Shown in pieces: positions 16,329-24,919 of a DNA stretch of 64,000 nucleotides. Where the stretch lies: NCBI RefSeq assembly GCF_008386585.1, contig NZ_VUOB01000065.1, forward strand, positions 96,431 to 160,430, written 5' to 3'. Position numbers and translations under genes: made by a program. Below the pieces are notes generated by a model, which worked only from the letters and a program-made list of their open reading frames with translations, was not told the DNA's origin and made no database searches. The number at the start of each line of letters is the position of its first letter. Position 1 is the stretch's first letter. Origin of the DNA: Solihabitans fulvus (GTDB lineage: Bacteria; Actinomycetota; Actinomycetes; Mycobacteriales; Pseudonocardiaceae).

Positions 16329-18430
16329 CCGCCACCACCACAAAGGACACCCAGCGCACGTCCGAGTCGCCGGAGCAGCACGCGGAGCACGCGGGCCGCT
16401 CGGTCTCGGCCGGGGTGTTCAACCCCAAGCAGTTGTGGAGCTCGCTCCCCGACGCGCTGCGCAAGCTCAACCCGCGTCACCAGCTCAAGAACCCGGTCAT
16501 GTTCGTGGTGTGGGTCGGCTCGGTGCTGGTCACCGTGTTCGCCATCAGCGACGCGAGCGTGTTCTCCATCGCCACGGCCCTGTGGCTGTGGTTCACCGTG
16601 CTGTTCGCCAACCTGGCCGAGGCCGTCGCCGAGGGCAGGGGCAAGGCGCAGGCGGAGTCGTTGCGGCGCACCAAGAAGGAGACCGTCGCGCGCCGCCTCG
16701 GCGCGAACGGCCTCGAGGAGCGCGTCCCCGGCATCGACCTGAAGATCGGCGACCTGGTCGTCGTCGAGGCAGGCGAGGTGATCCCCGGCGACGGCGACGT
16801 CGTCGAGGGCATCGCGACGGTGGACGAGTCGGCCATCACCGGCGAGTCCGCCCCGGTCATCCGCGAGTCCGGCGGCGACCGGTCCGCGGTCACCGGCGGC
16901 ACCACCGTGCTGTCCGACCGGATCGTCGTGAAGATCACGACCAAGCCGGGCGAGTCCTTCGTGGACCGGATGATCGCGCTGGTCGAGGGCGCCTCGCGGC
17001 AGAAGACGCCGAACGAGATCGCGCTGACCATCCTGCTGTCGGTGCTGACGATCATCTTCCTGCTCGCCGTCGTGGCGTTGCAGCCGATGGCCGACTACTC
17101 CGGCAAGCAGCAGTCGGTGATCGTGCTGACCGCGCTGCTGGTCTGCCTGATCCCCACCACGATCGGCGCGCTGCTCTCCGCGATCGGCATCGCCGGCATG
17201 GACCGGCTGGTGCAGCGCAACGTGCTGGCCATGTCCGGCCGCGCGGTCGAGGCCGCAGGCGACGTGGACACGCTGCTGCTGGACAAGACCGGCACCATCA
17301 CCTTCGGCAACCGCAGGGCGACCGAGTTCGTCCCGGTCGGCTCGTCCACAGTGGACGACCTCGCCGCGGCGGCCCGGCTGTCCAGCCTCGCCGACGGCAC
17401 GCCGGAGGGCCGCAGCATCGTGGAGCTGTGCGTCGAGCGGCACGGCCTGGCGGTCGAGGCGGGCGCGAACGAGCTGGCCGGCGAGTTCGTCCCCTTCACG
17501 GCCCAGACCAGGATGAGCGGCATCGACCTCAACGGGCGGCAGGTCCGCAAGGGCGCGGCCAGCTCGGTGCGGGCATGGGTCGTCGAGCACGGCGGCGTCG
17601 TGCCCGACGAGGTGAACACCGTGGTCGACGGCATCAGCCAGGACGGCGGCACGCCGCTGGTGGTCGCCGAGCTGTCCGAGGGCGTCGCCTCGGTGCGCGG
17701 CGTGATCCGGCTGTCCGACGTGGTCAAGCCGGGCATGCGGGAGCGCTTCGACGAACTCCGCGCGATGGGCATCAAGACGGTCATGATCACGGGCGACAAC
17801 CCGCTGACCGCCAAGGCCATCGCGGAGGAGGCCGGCGTCGACGACTTCCTCGCCGAGGCCAAGCCCGAGGACAAGATGGCCCTGATCCGCAAGGAACAGG
17901 AGGGCGGCAAGCTCGTCGCGATGACCGGCGACGGCACCAACGACGCCCCCGCGCTGGCGCAGGCGGACGTCGGCGTCGCCATGAACACGGGCACGTCGGC
18001 GGCCAAGGAAGCCGGCAACATGGTCGACCTCGACTCCAACCCGACCAAGCTGATCGAGATCGTGGAGATCGGCAAGCAGCTGCTGATCACCCGTGGCGCG
18101 CTGACCACCTTCAGCATCGCCAACGACCTGGCCAAGTACTTCGCGATCCTGCCGGCCATGTTCGTGGCGATCTACCCGGGTCTGGGCAAGTTGAACATCA
18201 TGCACCTGCACTCGCCGAACACGGCGATCCTGTCGGCGGTGATCTTCAACGCGCTGGTCATCGTGGCGCTGATCCCGCTGGCGCTGCGCGGCGTGCGTTA
18301 CCGGCCGTCCAGCGCGAAGGCCCTGCTGCGCCGCAACCTGCTGATCTACGGCCTCGGCGGCGTCATCGTGCCGTTCGCCGGCATCTGGCTGATCGACCTC
18401 GTGATTCGTCTCATCCCGGGAATCGGGTGA
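16325..18430 (+). CDS. kdpB: K(+)-transporting P-type ATPase subunit KdpB
   Basis: KdpB is the ATP-hydrolysing subunit of the Kdp pump. The 701-aa protein has the TGES actuator motif (AITGESAPVI), the phosphorylation site LLLDKTGTITFGNR, KGAASSV for nucleotide binding, and the hinge TGDGTNDAPALAQADVGVAM (motif TGDGTNDAP). The basic N-terminal region of about 50 residues precedes the first helix pair. It overlaps kdpA by ATGA and kdpC by GTGA, giving tight stoichiometric coupling. Confidence 0.97.
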   Translation: MTATTTKDTQRTSESPEQHAEHAGRSVSAGVFNPKQLWSSLPDALRKLNPRHQLKNPVMFVVWVGSVLVTVFAISDASVFSIATALWLWFTVLFANLAEAVAEGRGKAQAESLRRTKKETVARRLGANGLEERVPGIDLKIGDLVVVEAGEVIPGDGDVVEGIATVDESAITGESAPVIRESGGDRSAVTGGTTVLSDRIVVKITTKPGESFVDRMIALVEGASRQKTPNEIALTILLSVLTIIFLLAVVALQPMADYSGKQQSVIVLTALLVCLIPTTIGALLSAIGIAGMDRLVQRNVLAMSGRAVEAAGDVDTLLLDKTGTITFGNRRATEFVPVGSSTVDDLAAAARLSSLADGTPEGRSIVELCVERHGLAVEAGANELAGEFVPFTAQTRMSGIDLNGRQVRKGAASSVRAWVVEHGGVVPDEVNTVVDGISQDGGTPLVVAELSEGVASVRGVIRLSDVVKPGMRERFDELRAMGIKTVMITGDNPLTAKAIAEEAGVDDFLAEAKPEDKMALIRKEQEGGKLVAMTGDGTNDAPALAQADVGVAMNTGTSAAKEAGNMVDLDSNPTKLIEIVEIGKQLLITRGALTTFSIANDLAKYFAILPAMFVAIYPGLGKLNIMHLHSPNTAILSAVIFNALVIVALIPLALRGVRYRPSSAKALLRRNLLIYGLGGVIVPFAGIWLIDLVIRLIPGIG

Positions 18431-19071
18431 TCGTGGTGAAGTCCATCGTCAAGCAGACCTGGGCAGGACTGCGGGTGCTGCTTGCGCTCACCGTGCTGCT
18501 CGGGGTCCTCTACCCGCTCGCGGTCTGGGGCGTCAGCCGGATTCCCGGCCTGCACAACCAGGCCGAGGGCTCGGTGGTCAACGAGAACGGCCAGCCGGTC
18601 GGGTCCTCGCTGATCGGCGTCGACCCCGTCGCGGCCGACCCCGACCACGACCCGTGGTTCCACAACCGCCCGCAGGCGGTGACGGCCGACCCGAAGGACA
18701 GCAACAACCCGCTGCCCCCCGGCGACCCGTCCGTCTCTGGCGCGTCCAACAAGGCCGCCGACAACCCCGACCTGGTCAAGGCGGTCCAGGCAAGGCAGGA
18801 CGCCATCGCCAAGCGCGAGGGCGTCAGCAACGACAAGGTCCCGGCCGACGCCGTGACCGCGTCGGGCTCCGGCCTCGACCCGGCCATCAGCCCGGCCTAC
18901 GCCGAGCTCCAGGTGCCCAGGGTCGTCCGGGTGACCGGCCTGCCCGAGGCCAAGGTCCGGCAGCTTGTCGCAGATCACACCAGCGGGCGCGGGGCCGGTG
19001 TGCTCGGCGAGCCGACAGTCAACGTGCTGGAGCTCAACCTCGCGGTTCGCGCGGCGGGCGGGCACGCGTAG
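18427..19071 (+). CDS. kdpC: K(+)-transporting ATPase subunit KdpC
   Basis: KdpC is a single-span chaperone-like subunit that raises the pump's affinity for ATP. The 214-aa protein has one N-terminal helix (LRVLLALTVLLGVLYPLAVWG) and the conserved GSSLIG, FHNRPQA, PADAVTASGSGLDPAISPAYA-type region and VNVLELNLAV. The GTG at 18427 overlaps the kdpB stop; a second GTG at 18436 would also be in frame. It ends the pump operon and is followed by a long hairpin before kdpD. Confidence 0.95.
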   Translation: MIVVKSIVKQTWAGLRVLLALTVLLGVLYPLAVWGVSRIPGLHNQAEGSVVNENGQPVGSSLIGVDPVAADPDHDPWFHNRPQAVTADPKDSNNPLPPGDPSVSGASNKAADNPDLVKAVQARQDAIAKREGVSNDKVPADAVTASGSGLDPAISPAYAELQVPRVVRVTGLPEAKVRQLVADHTSGRGAGVLGEPTVNVLELNLAVRAAGGHA

Positions 19072-19109
19072 TTCCGGTTCGCAGCACCGGTTTCGACAGT
19101 TCGAACGTC

Positions 19110-19153
19110 CCACCGTGGCACTCAGGCGGCTCGCCGCCCGGGTGCCACGGTGG
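19110..19153. terminator. Hairpin between kdpC and kdpD
   Basis: The arms CCACCGTGGCAC (19110-19121) and GTGCCACGGTGG (19142-19153) are perfectly complementary. An inner GGCGGC/GCCGCC pair (19125-19130 and 19133-19138) extends the stem almost to the loop. It lies 22 bp before the kdpD start and would terminate or attenuate transcription between the pump genes and the sensor genes. Confidence 0.75.
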
Positions 19154-19174
19154 CGTCCAGCGGGAGTAGGCCAA

Positions 19175-21988
19175 GTGGACGAATCGCCCGAGGCGCAGAC
19201 TGGAGGCGTGGAAGGCTACAACTCAGCCAGGCAGCCGCGCCGAGGTGAACTGCGCATCTACCTCGGCGCCGCGCCCGGCGTCGGCAAGACCTTCGCCATG
19301 CTCGGCGAGGCCCGCAGGCGGCTCGACCGGGGCACCGACCTGGTGGTCGGCCTCGTCGAGACGCACAACAGGGCGAAGACCGCCGAGCTGGTCGACGGCC
19401 TGGAGATCGTGCCGCGCAGGCACCTGTCGCACCGGGGCCACGACTTCACCGAGATGGACGTCGACGCGATCCTGGCGCGCAAGCCAGAGGTCGCGCTGGT
19501 CGACGAGCTGGCACACACCAACGTCCCCGGCTCGCGCAACACCAAGCGCTGGGAGGACGTCGAGGAGCTGCTCGAGGCCGGCATCGATGTGCTGTCCACG
19601 GTGAACGTGCAGCACCTGGAGAGCCTCAACGACGTCGTCGAGCGCATCACCGGCGTCCAGCAGCAGGAGACCGTGCCCGACGAGGTGGTGCGCAGGGCCG
19701 AGCAGATCGAGCTGGTCGACCTCACCCCCGAGGCGCTGCGGCGCAGGCTCGCGCACGGCAACGTCTATCCGGCGCACAAGATCGACGCGGCGCTGGGCAA
19801 CTACTTCCGGCCGGGCAACCTCACCGCGCTGCGCGAGCTGGCGCTGCTGTGGGTGGCCGACCAGGTCGACGTCGCGCTCCAGCGGTACCGGGCCGAGCAG
19901 CAGATCACCGAGACCTGGGAAGCCAGGGAGCGGGTCGTGGTGTCCATCACCGGCGGCCGGGAGAGCGAGACGCTGATCCGCAGGGCCAGCCGGATCGCCA
20001 CCAGGGCCGGCGCCGAGCTGCTGGTGCTGCACGTGCTGCGCGGCGACGGGCTGGCCGGCGCGCCGCTCGGCGCGGTCGCCAAGTACCGCAAGCTGGCCGA
20101 GGACCTCGGCGCGACCTTCCACACGGTGGTCGGCGACGACGTGCCGGTGGCGCTGCTGGAGTTCGCCAGAGCGTCCAACGCGACCCAGCTGGTCGTCGGC
20201 ACCTCCCGGCGCTCCCGGCTGGCCCGCGTGTTCGACGAGGGCATCGGCGCGACCGTCGTGCAGGAGTCCGGCCCGATCGACGTGCACATGGTCACGCACG
20301 AGCAGTCCGGCGGGAAGCTGCGCAAGCTCACCCGCAACCGGGTGCCGCTGTCGCGGTCGCGGATCATGTGGGGCTGGGCGCTGGCGCTGCTGCTGCCCGG
20401 CCTGGTCACCGCGATCGGCAGCGTCTACCGGGGCCACATCGTGCAGGCCACCGACGTGCTCGACTACGTGCTGGCCACGGTGGCGGTGGCGCTGGTCGGC
20501 GGCCTCGGCCCCGCGCTGCTGGCGGCCGGCCTGTCCGGGTTGTTGATGGACTACTTCTTCACCACGCCCACCTTCAGCATCACGATCTACGAGCCGCAGA
20601 GCGTCGGCACGCTGGTAGCGATGGTGATCGTGGCCGTGATGGTGTCGCTGGTGGTGGACCGGGCGGCGCGGCGGGCCGAGCAGGCGGCCAGGTCCAAGAC
20701 CGAGGCGACGCTGCTCGCCTCCTACGCCAGGACCGTGCTGACCCACCCGTTCCCGCTGGCCAGGCTGCTCGAGAAGGTGCGGGAGAACTTCGGGCTCAGC
20801 TCGGTTGCGCTGCTGGAGCGGAGCAAGGGCGAGTGGCGGCGGGTGGCCTGCGTCGGATCGCAGCCGTGCGACGAGCCGGACGAGGCGGACGTCGACGTGC
20901 CGGTGACCCCGGACGTGCACCTCGCACTGCGCGGCAGGGCGCTGCCGGCGACCGACCGGCGGGTGTTGGAGGCGGCGGCCGGGCAGGCGCTGCTCGCGTT
21001 GCGGCAGCAGCGGATGGCCGAGCAGGCCGCCGCCGCGCAGCGCAGGGCCGACACCACCGAACTGCGCACGGCGCTGCTGTCCGCCGTCGGCCACGACCTG
21101 CGGACGCCGTTGACGTCGATAAAGGCCGCGGCCGGCAGCCTGCGCGATCCCGAGCTGCGACTGTCCACCGAGGACACCTCGGAACTGCTCGCCACGGTCG
21201 AGGAGTCCGCCGACCGGCTGGCCGGGCTGGTCGACAACCTGCTGGACTCGTCCCGGCTGGCGACGGGCGCGGTCGAGCCGCAGCTGCGGGCGGTCGGGTA
21301 CTACGAGGTGGTGGCAAGGGCACTGTCCGGTGTGGACGATCCGCGCGCGGTCGCGGTCGACGTCGACGAGCAGCTGCCGCTGGTGCTCGCCGACGTCGGG
21401 CTGCTGGAGCGGGTGGTCGCCAATGTGGTGGACAACGCGCTGCGACACGGCAGGCTGAGCCCTCGGCGGCCGGTCGACGTCGACGGAGATGGCAGGATCG
21501 ACCAGGACGAACCGGCCGTCGCGGTCCGGGCGAGCACGCACGCCTCGCACGTTGAGCTGCGGATCGTCGACCACGGCAGGGGCGTGCCCAAGGGCGGCTC
21601 CGCCGCGCTGTTCGCGCCGTTCCAGCGGCTCGGGGACCGGGACGCCACCACGGGAGTCGGGTTGGGGCTCAGCGTGGCGAAGGGGTTCACCGAGGCGATG
21701 GGCGGCACGATCGCGGCGGAGGACACGCCGGGCGGCGGCCTGACCATCGTCATCTCGCTGCCCGTGTGCCCACCGGGCTGGACGGCGTCGGACGAGGTCG
21801 CAGTGCCGATGACGGTCGAGCCCGTCGGGTCGGCTGGGCCGGTCGAGTTGGTCGGACCGGTCGGACCGGTCGGACCGGTCGGATCGCCGTCGGCGGAGTT
21901 CGCCGGCTCGGTGACGGCCGCCGGGTCGGAGTGGGTCGGGTCGGAGCGGTTCGGGTCGGAGTCGGTGCGGACAGAGGAGCAGGGATGA
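19175..21988 (+). CDS. kdpD: Osmosensitive K(+) channel histidine kinase KdpD
   Basis: KdpD is the membrane sensor kinase that activates KdpE under potassium limitation or osmotic stress. The 937-aa protein has the N-terminal KdpD domain with a Walker A-like GAAPGVGKT near residue 36, and a USP-like domain (about 255-380). Four membrane helices (DUF4118) follow at about 400-500, then a GAF-like region and the HisKA phospho-site in VGHDLRTPLTSIK. The HATPase part includes VVDNALRHG and GVGLGLSVAKGF. A low-complexity tail of about 70 residues carries VGPVGPVGPVG. GTG at 19175 has GGGAG upstream; a second GTG at 19208 is also plausible. Confidence 0.94.
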   Translation: MDESPEAQTGGVEGYNSARQPRRGELRIYLGAAPGVGKTFAMLGEARRRLDRGTDLVVGLVETHNRAKTAELVDGLEIVPRRHLSHRGHDFTEMDVDAILARKPEVALVDELAHTNVPGSRNTKRWEDVEELLEAGIDVLSTVNVQHLESLNDVVERITGVQQQETVPDEVVRRAEQIELVDLTPEALRRRLAHGNVYPAHKIDAALGNYFRPGNLTALRELALLWVADQVDVALQRYRAEQQITETWEARERVVVSITGGRESETLIRRASRIATRAGAELLVLHVLRGDGLAGAPLGAVAKYRKLAEDLGATFHTVVGDDVPVALLEFARASNATQLVVGTSRRSRLARVFDEGIGATVVQESGPIDVHMVTHEQSGGKLRKLTRNRVPLSRSRIMWGWALALLLPGLVTAIGSVYRGHIVQATDVLDYVLATVAVALVGGLGPALLAAGLSGLLMDYFFTTPTFSITIYEPQSVGTLVAMVIVAVMVSLVVDRAARRAEQAARSKTEATLLASYARTVLTHPFPLARLLEKVRENFGLSSVALLERSKGEWRRVACVGSQPCDEPDEADVDVPVTPDVHLALRGRALPATDRRVLEAAAGQALLALRQQRMAEQAAAAQRRADTTELRTALLSAVGHDLRTPLTSIKAAAGSLRDPELRLSTEDTSELLATVEESADRLAGLVDNLLDSSRLATGAVEPQLRAVGYYEVVARALSGVDDPRAVAVDVDEQLPLVLADVGLLERVVANVVDNALRHGRLSPRRPVDVDGDGRIDQDEPAVAVRASTHASHVELRIVDHGRGVPKGGSAALFAPFQRLGDRDATTGVGLGLSVAKGFTEAMGGTIAAEDTPGGGLTIVISLPVCPPGWTASDEVAVPMTVEPVGSAGPVELVGPVGPVGPVGSPSAEFAGSVTAAGSEWVGSERFGSESVRTEEQG
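21851..21886 (+). repeat. 9-bp tandem repeat in the KdpD tail
   Basis: The unit GTCGGACCG is present four times (last copy with one change). It encodes the Val-Gly-Pro repeats of the C-terminal extension beyond the kinase domain. Such short in-frame repeats can change copy number without shifting the frame. Confidence 0.8.
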
Positions 21989-22665
21989 CGAAGGTTCTTG
22001 TGGTGGACGACGAGCCGCAGATCGTTCGCGCGCTGCGGATCAACCTGTCCGCCAGGGGATACCAGGTGCTGACCGCGCACGACGGGACCGCGGCGCTGCG
22101 GGCCGCCGCGGAGGGCAGACCGGACGTGGTGGTGCTCGACCTCGGCCTGCCCGACGTGGACGGCACCGAGGTGATCGCCGGACTGCGCGGCTGGACCAGC
22201 GTGCCGATCATCGTGCTGTCCGCACGCACCGACTCCACGGACAAGGTGGAGGCCCTGGACGCGGGCGCGGACGACTACGTGACCAAGCCGTTCGGCATGG
22301 ACGAGCTGCTCGCCAGGCTGCGCGCGGCCGTGCGGCGGTCGGCGGCGGGCGCGGACGACGAGGTCGCGGTGATCGAGGCGGCCTCGTTCACCGTGGACCT
22401 CGCGGCGAAGAAGGTGCTGCGCGACGGCGCCGAGGTGCACCTGACGCCGACCGAGTGGGGCGTGCTCGAGGTGCTGGTGCGCAACCGGGGCAGGCTGGTC
22501 GCGCAGAAGCAGCTGCTCCAGGACGTCTGGGGTCCCGCATACGCCACCGAGTCGCACTACCTGCGGGTCTACCTCGCGCAGCTGCGGCGCAAGCTGGAGC
22601 CGGAGCCCTCGCACCCGAGGCACCTGCTCACCGAACCCGGCATGGGCTACCGCTTCGAGTCGTGA
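21985..22665 (+). CDS. kdpE: KdpE response regulator (OmpR/PhoB type)
   Basis: KdpE is the DNA-binding response regulator that switches on kdpFABC after phosphorylation by KdpD. The 226-aa protein has a receiver domain with VVDDE, phospho-acceptor Asp in VVLDLGLPD, the Thr/Ser in VLSARTDS, and the Lys in VTKPF. A winged-helix domain follows (LTPTEWGVLEVLVRN, HYLRVYLAQLRRKLE). Its ATG overlaps the kdpD stop (ATGA). Confidence 0.95.
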   Translation: MTKVLVVDDEPQIVRALRINLSARGYQVLTAHDGTAALRAAAEGRPDVVVLDLGLPDVDGTEVIAGLRGWTSVPIIVLSARTDSTDKVEALDAGADDYVTKPFGMDELLARLRAAVRRSAAGADDEVAVIEAASFTVDLAAKKVLRDGAEVHLTPTEWGVLEVLVRNRGRLVAQKQLLQDVWGPAYATESHYLRVYLAQLRRKLEPEPSHPRHLLTEPGMGYRFES

Positions 22666-22835
22666 AGGCGCGTCCTTCGCGACATCCACCCGTAGTCGCC
22701 TATTCACTGAATGTGGCGAGGGTCGGTTGATAGAACCCTACGACCGGCGGTACGCCGGGCCGGGCCAAGAAGTTCAGAGTTGAACCACCGGTGGGGCCAC
22801 ACGGCCCCAACCCTGCAACCGGAGGTTCATTCCCC

Positions 22836-23567
22836 ATGCGTGCACGTATTGGAGCCCTTGTGGCGGCCGCCGTCGGCGTCGCCGGGGTTCTCGCGGCAGC
22901 CGCCCCTGTCTCGGCTGCCCCGATCTTCGCGCCCCACCACTCCACCGCCGCGCACAGCCAGCCGAGGGTCGGCGGGAAGTTCAACCAGGACGGTGGGAAC
23001 TGGTCGGGCTACGTGGTCCAGGGCAGCGGGTTCAGCTCGGTCAGCGCCAGCTGGGTCGAGCCGGCCGTCACCTGCAACTCCTCCAACGACCTGTACGCGC
23101 CGTGGGTGGGCATCGACGGCTACGGCAGCTCCTCGGTCGAGCAGACCGGCGTCGCCACCGACTGCTCCTCGGGCTCGCCGGTGTACCAGGCCTGGTACGA
23201 GATGTACCCGCAGTCCCCGGTGTACTACAGCAACCCGGTCAGCGCCGGCGACAGCTTCACCGCCTCGGTCACCCGCAGCGGCACCAAGTACACGCTGAAG
23301 CTGACCGACAACACCAAGGGCTGGACGCGCACGGTCTCCAAGTCCTACAACGGCGCGAACGCCTCCGCCGAGTTCATCCTGGAGTCGCCGACCGCGGGCT
23401 ACCCGGACTTCGGCAGGGTCACCTTCACCAACGCCAAGATCAACGGCCAGTCGCTCGGCAACTACGGCAACGCCGTCGCGCTCGACGCCAGCAGCTCCGC
23501 AGGCTTCGAGGACCGCACCAACGCGGTGTCCGGCGGCACCTTCTCCGTCGACTACATCCAGGAGTGA
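22836..23567 (+). CDS. Secreted G1 family glutamic endopeptidase
   Basis: This is a predicted extracellular acid protease of MEROPS family G1 (eqolisin-like). The 243-aa precursor has an Ala-rich signal peptide ending near PVSAAP and a short propeptide. The mature domain contains NWSGYVV, SASWVEP, WVGIDGYGSSSVEQTG with the catalytic Gln, and AEFILESP with the catalytic Glu. Four cysteines could form disulfides. ATG at 22836 follows CCGGAGG. A strong hairpin follows the gene. It does not belong to the kdp operon. Confidence 0.88.
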   Translation: MRARIGALVAAAVGVAGVLAAAAPVSAAPIFAPHHSTAAHSQPRVGGKFNQDGGNWSGYVVQGSGFSSVSASWVEPAVTCNSSNDLYAPWVGIDGYGSSSVEQTGVATDCSSGSPVYQAWYEMYPQSPVYYSNPVSAGDSFTASVTRSGTKYTLKLTDNTKGWTRTVSKSYNGANASAEFILESPTAGYPDFGRVTFTNAKINGQSLGNYGNAVALDASSSAGFEDRTNAVSGGTFSVDYIQE

Positions 23568-23578
23568 GCTGACCGACC

Positions 23579-23614
23579 GGAACGGGCCCTGGCGCACGCG
23601 CCAGGGCCCGTTCC
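23579..23614. terminator. Perfect 16-bp hairpin after G1 peptidase
   Basis: GGAACGGGCCCTGGCG (23579-23594) pairs perfectly with 23599-23614 around the loop CACG. It separates the peptidase gene from the convergent membrane-protein gene and could serve both strands. Confidence 0.85.
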
Positions 23615-23626
23615 TGCTGTGAAATA

Positions 23627-24160
23627 TCAGTGCGAGACGGTGGTCGACGGAGGCTCGGACCTCGGCAGGCTGCCGGAGGACGGCGGGTTGCTCGGCGACA
23701 CCGCCGACGTCGTCGGCGAGACCGAGTCGGTCGGCGACGGCTTCGGCGTGCCGGTCGTCTGGGGTGCGCTGGGAGTGCTTGGCCCGGCGGCAGGCCCAGC
23801 GGCCGGGTCGGCCTGGCCGCCCGCCTGACCGGAGGCCTGACCCGAAGCAGCCGCGTCCGACTGGGACGCCGAGGGCCTCGCCGACTTCGGCGCCGGCACC
23901 GAGATCGTCACCGTGTGGCCGTTCGGCGCGATGCTCAGCGAGGTGACCATCGGCTGCCCGCCGGCCGGCTGGAACTGGTCGGCCTTGTGCGTGTCCTGCT
24001 TGGCGTCCTTGCTGAAGCCGGCCAGCAGCGACGCGACCGTCGCGAAGACGGTCGCGGCGGCGACCCCCGCGATGGCGATCATCAGTGGCACTGGCAGCTT
24101 CGTGCGCTGCTTCTTCTGGCTGGACGGGGCGACGACGTCGTCGAACTGTGGCTCGGACAC
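23627..24160 (-). CDS. Single-pass membrane protein with Ser/Pro/Ala-rich outer tail
   Basis: The 177-aa protein has a polar N-terminal 22 residues with a basic KKQRTK patch, one transmembrane helix (LMIAIAGVAAATVFATVASLLAG), a short folded-looking part (VTSLSIAPNGHTVTISVPA) and a tail of about 90 residues rich in Ser, Pro, Ala, Gly and Thr. The orientation is probably N-in/C-out. It resembles the next protein on this strand (24350-24919) around the ATVFA membrane motif, so the two may be paralogues. Its function is not recognised. Confidence 0.6.
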   Translation of the reverse strand: MSEPQFDDVVAPSSQKKQRTKLPVPLMIAIAGVAAATVFATVASLLAGFSKDAKQDTHKADQFQPAGGQPMVTSLSIAPNGHTVTISVPAPKSARPSASQSDAAASGQASGQAGGQADPAAGPAAGPSTPSAPQTTGTPKPSPTDSVSPTTSAVSPSNPPSSGSLPRSEPPSTTVSH

Positions 24161-24349
24161 GCAAACTCCTCGTCGGGGAACCCAGTCGGCTGGTTCCGTC
24201 GTCGAGTTATCGGCGCTGGAGGCCCGGCACCCGAACCCTGCGATCGAAGATCACTCCATCGTGTTCACGGTCTACGCAGGGTGTTACGCCCCGAACCGTC
24301 GATAATGCCGCCGCCCTCTCCCTCGGCTGCGACCTGGACACCCTTCCGA
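24161..24349. other. Intergenic gap with no clear feature
   Basis: The 189-bp gap between the two minus-strand stalk proteins includes an AT-richer patch near 24250-24310 that may hold a promoter for the 23627-24160 gene. No gene or strong hairpin was seen. Confidence 0.4.
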
Positions 24350-24919
24350 CTACTTCGACGTCGTCGTGGTGGTGGTCGTCGTCGTGGTCGTGGTGGTTGT
24401 CGTGGTCGTGGTGGTCGGAGGGTTCGTCGTCGTGGTCGTGGTGGTGACCGGCGGCTGGGTCTGGGTCGGCTGCGTCTGTGTTGGCTGTGTCTGGGTCGGC
24501 GGAAGCTCGACCGTCGTGGTGGTGCCGTCCGGCCTGGTGATCGTGGTCAGCCTCGGCTTGGTCGTCGGCTTGACGCTCAGCTGCGAGGTCCCGGTCGGGT
24601 CGCCCGAGGACGACGCGCCGGACTCGGCCGAGGTCTGGCCCGCGGACGTCGAGGTGACGATCACCGAGGAGCCCGAGATGGTGTCCTTCGAGACCACGTC
24701 GACCTTCGGCGTGTTCTGGTTCCCCGCGTCCGCGTGCTGCCCGCCGGACACCATCGTGGCCAGCGAGGCGAACACGGTCGCCACCAGCACGCCGGTCGCC
24801 GCGAGGATGACCTGCGGCGACATCCCGAGCCGGCGCTTGCCCGGCTCGGGCTCCGGCGAGAGCTGCTGTGGCAGGTCGAATTCGTCGTTCACGCCGTTGT
24901 CTCCCGTTGTCGATGCCAT
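24350..24919 (-). CDS. Membrane-anchored protein with poly-Thr stalk
   Basis: The 189-aa protein has a cytoplasmic acidic start (MASTTGDNGVNDEFD), a basic GKRR patch, one transmembrane helix (VILAATGVLVATVFASLATM) and an outer region that ends in PTQTQ repeats and a run of about 20 threonines before SK. The poly-Thr is encoded by mixed ACC/ACG/ACA codons, so the tract is selected for or expanded at peptide level. Its ATG overlaps the stop of the upstream CAP-domain gene (TGATG), so the two are translationally coupled. The longer reading frame upstream, from 25030, is not preferred because it lies inside the CAP gene. Function unknown. Confidence 0.62.
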   Translation of the reverse strand: MASTTGDNGVNDEFDLPQQLSPEPEPGKRRLGMSPQVILAATGVLVATVFASLATMVSGGQHADAGNQNTPKVDVVSKDTISGSSVIVTSTSAGQTSAESGASSSGDPTGTSQLSVKPTTKPRLTTITRPDGTTTTVELPPTQTQPTQTQPTQTQPPVTTTTTTTNPPTTTTTTTTTTTTTTTTTTTSK

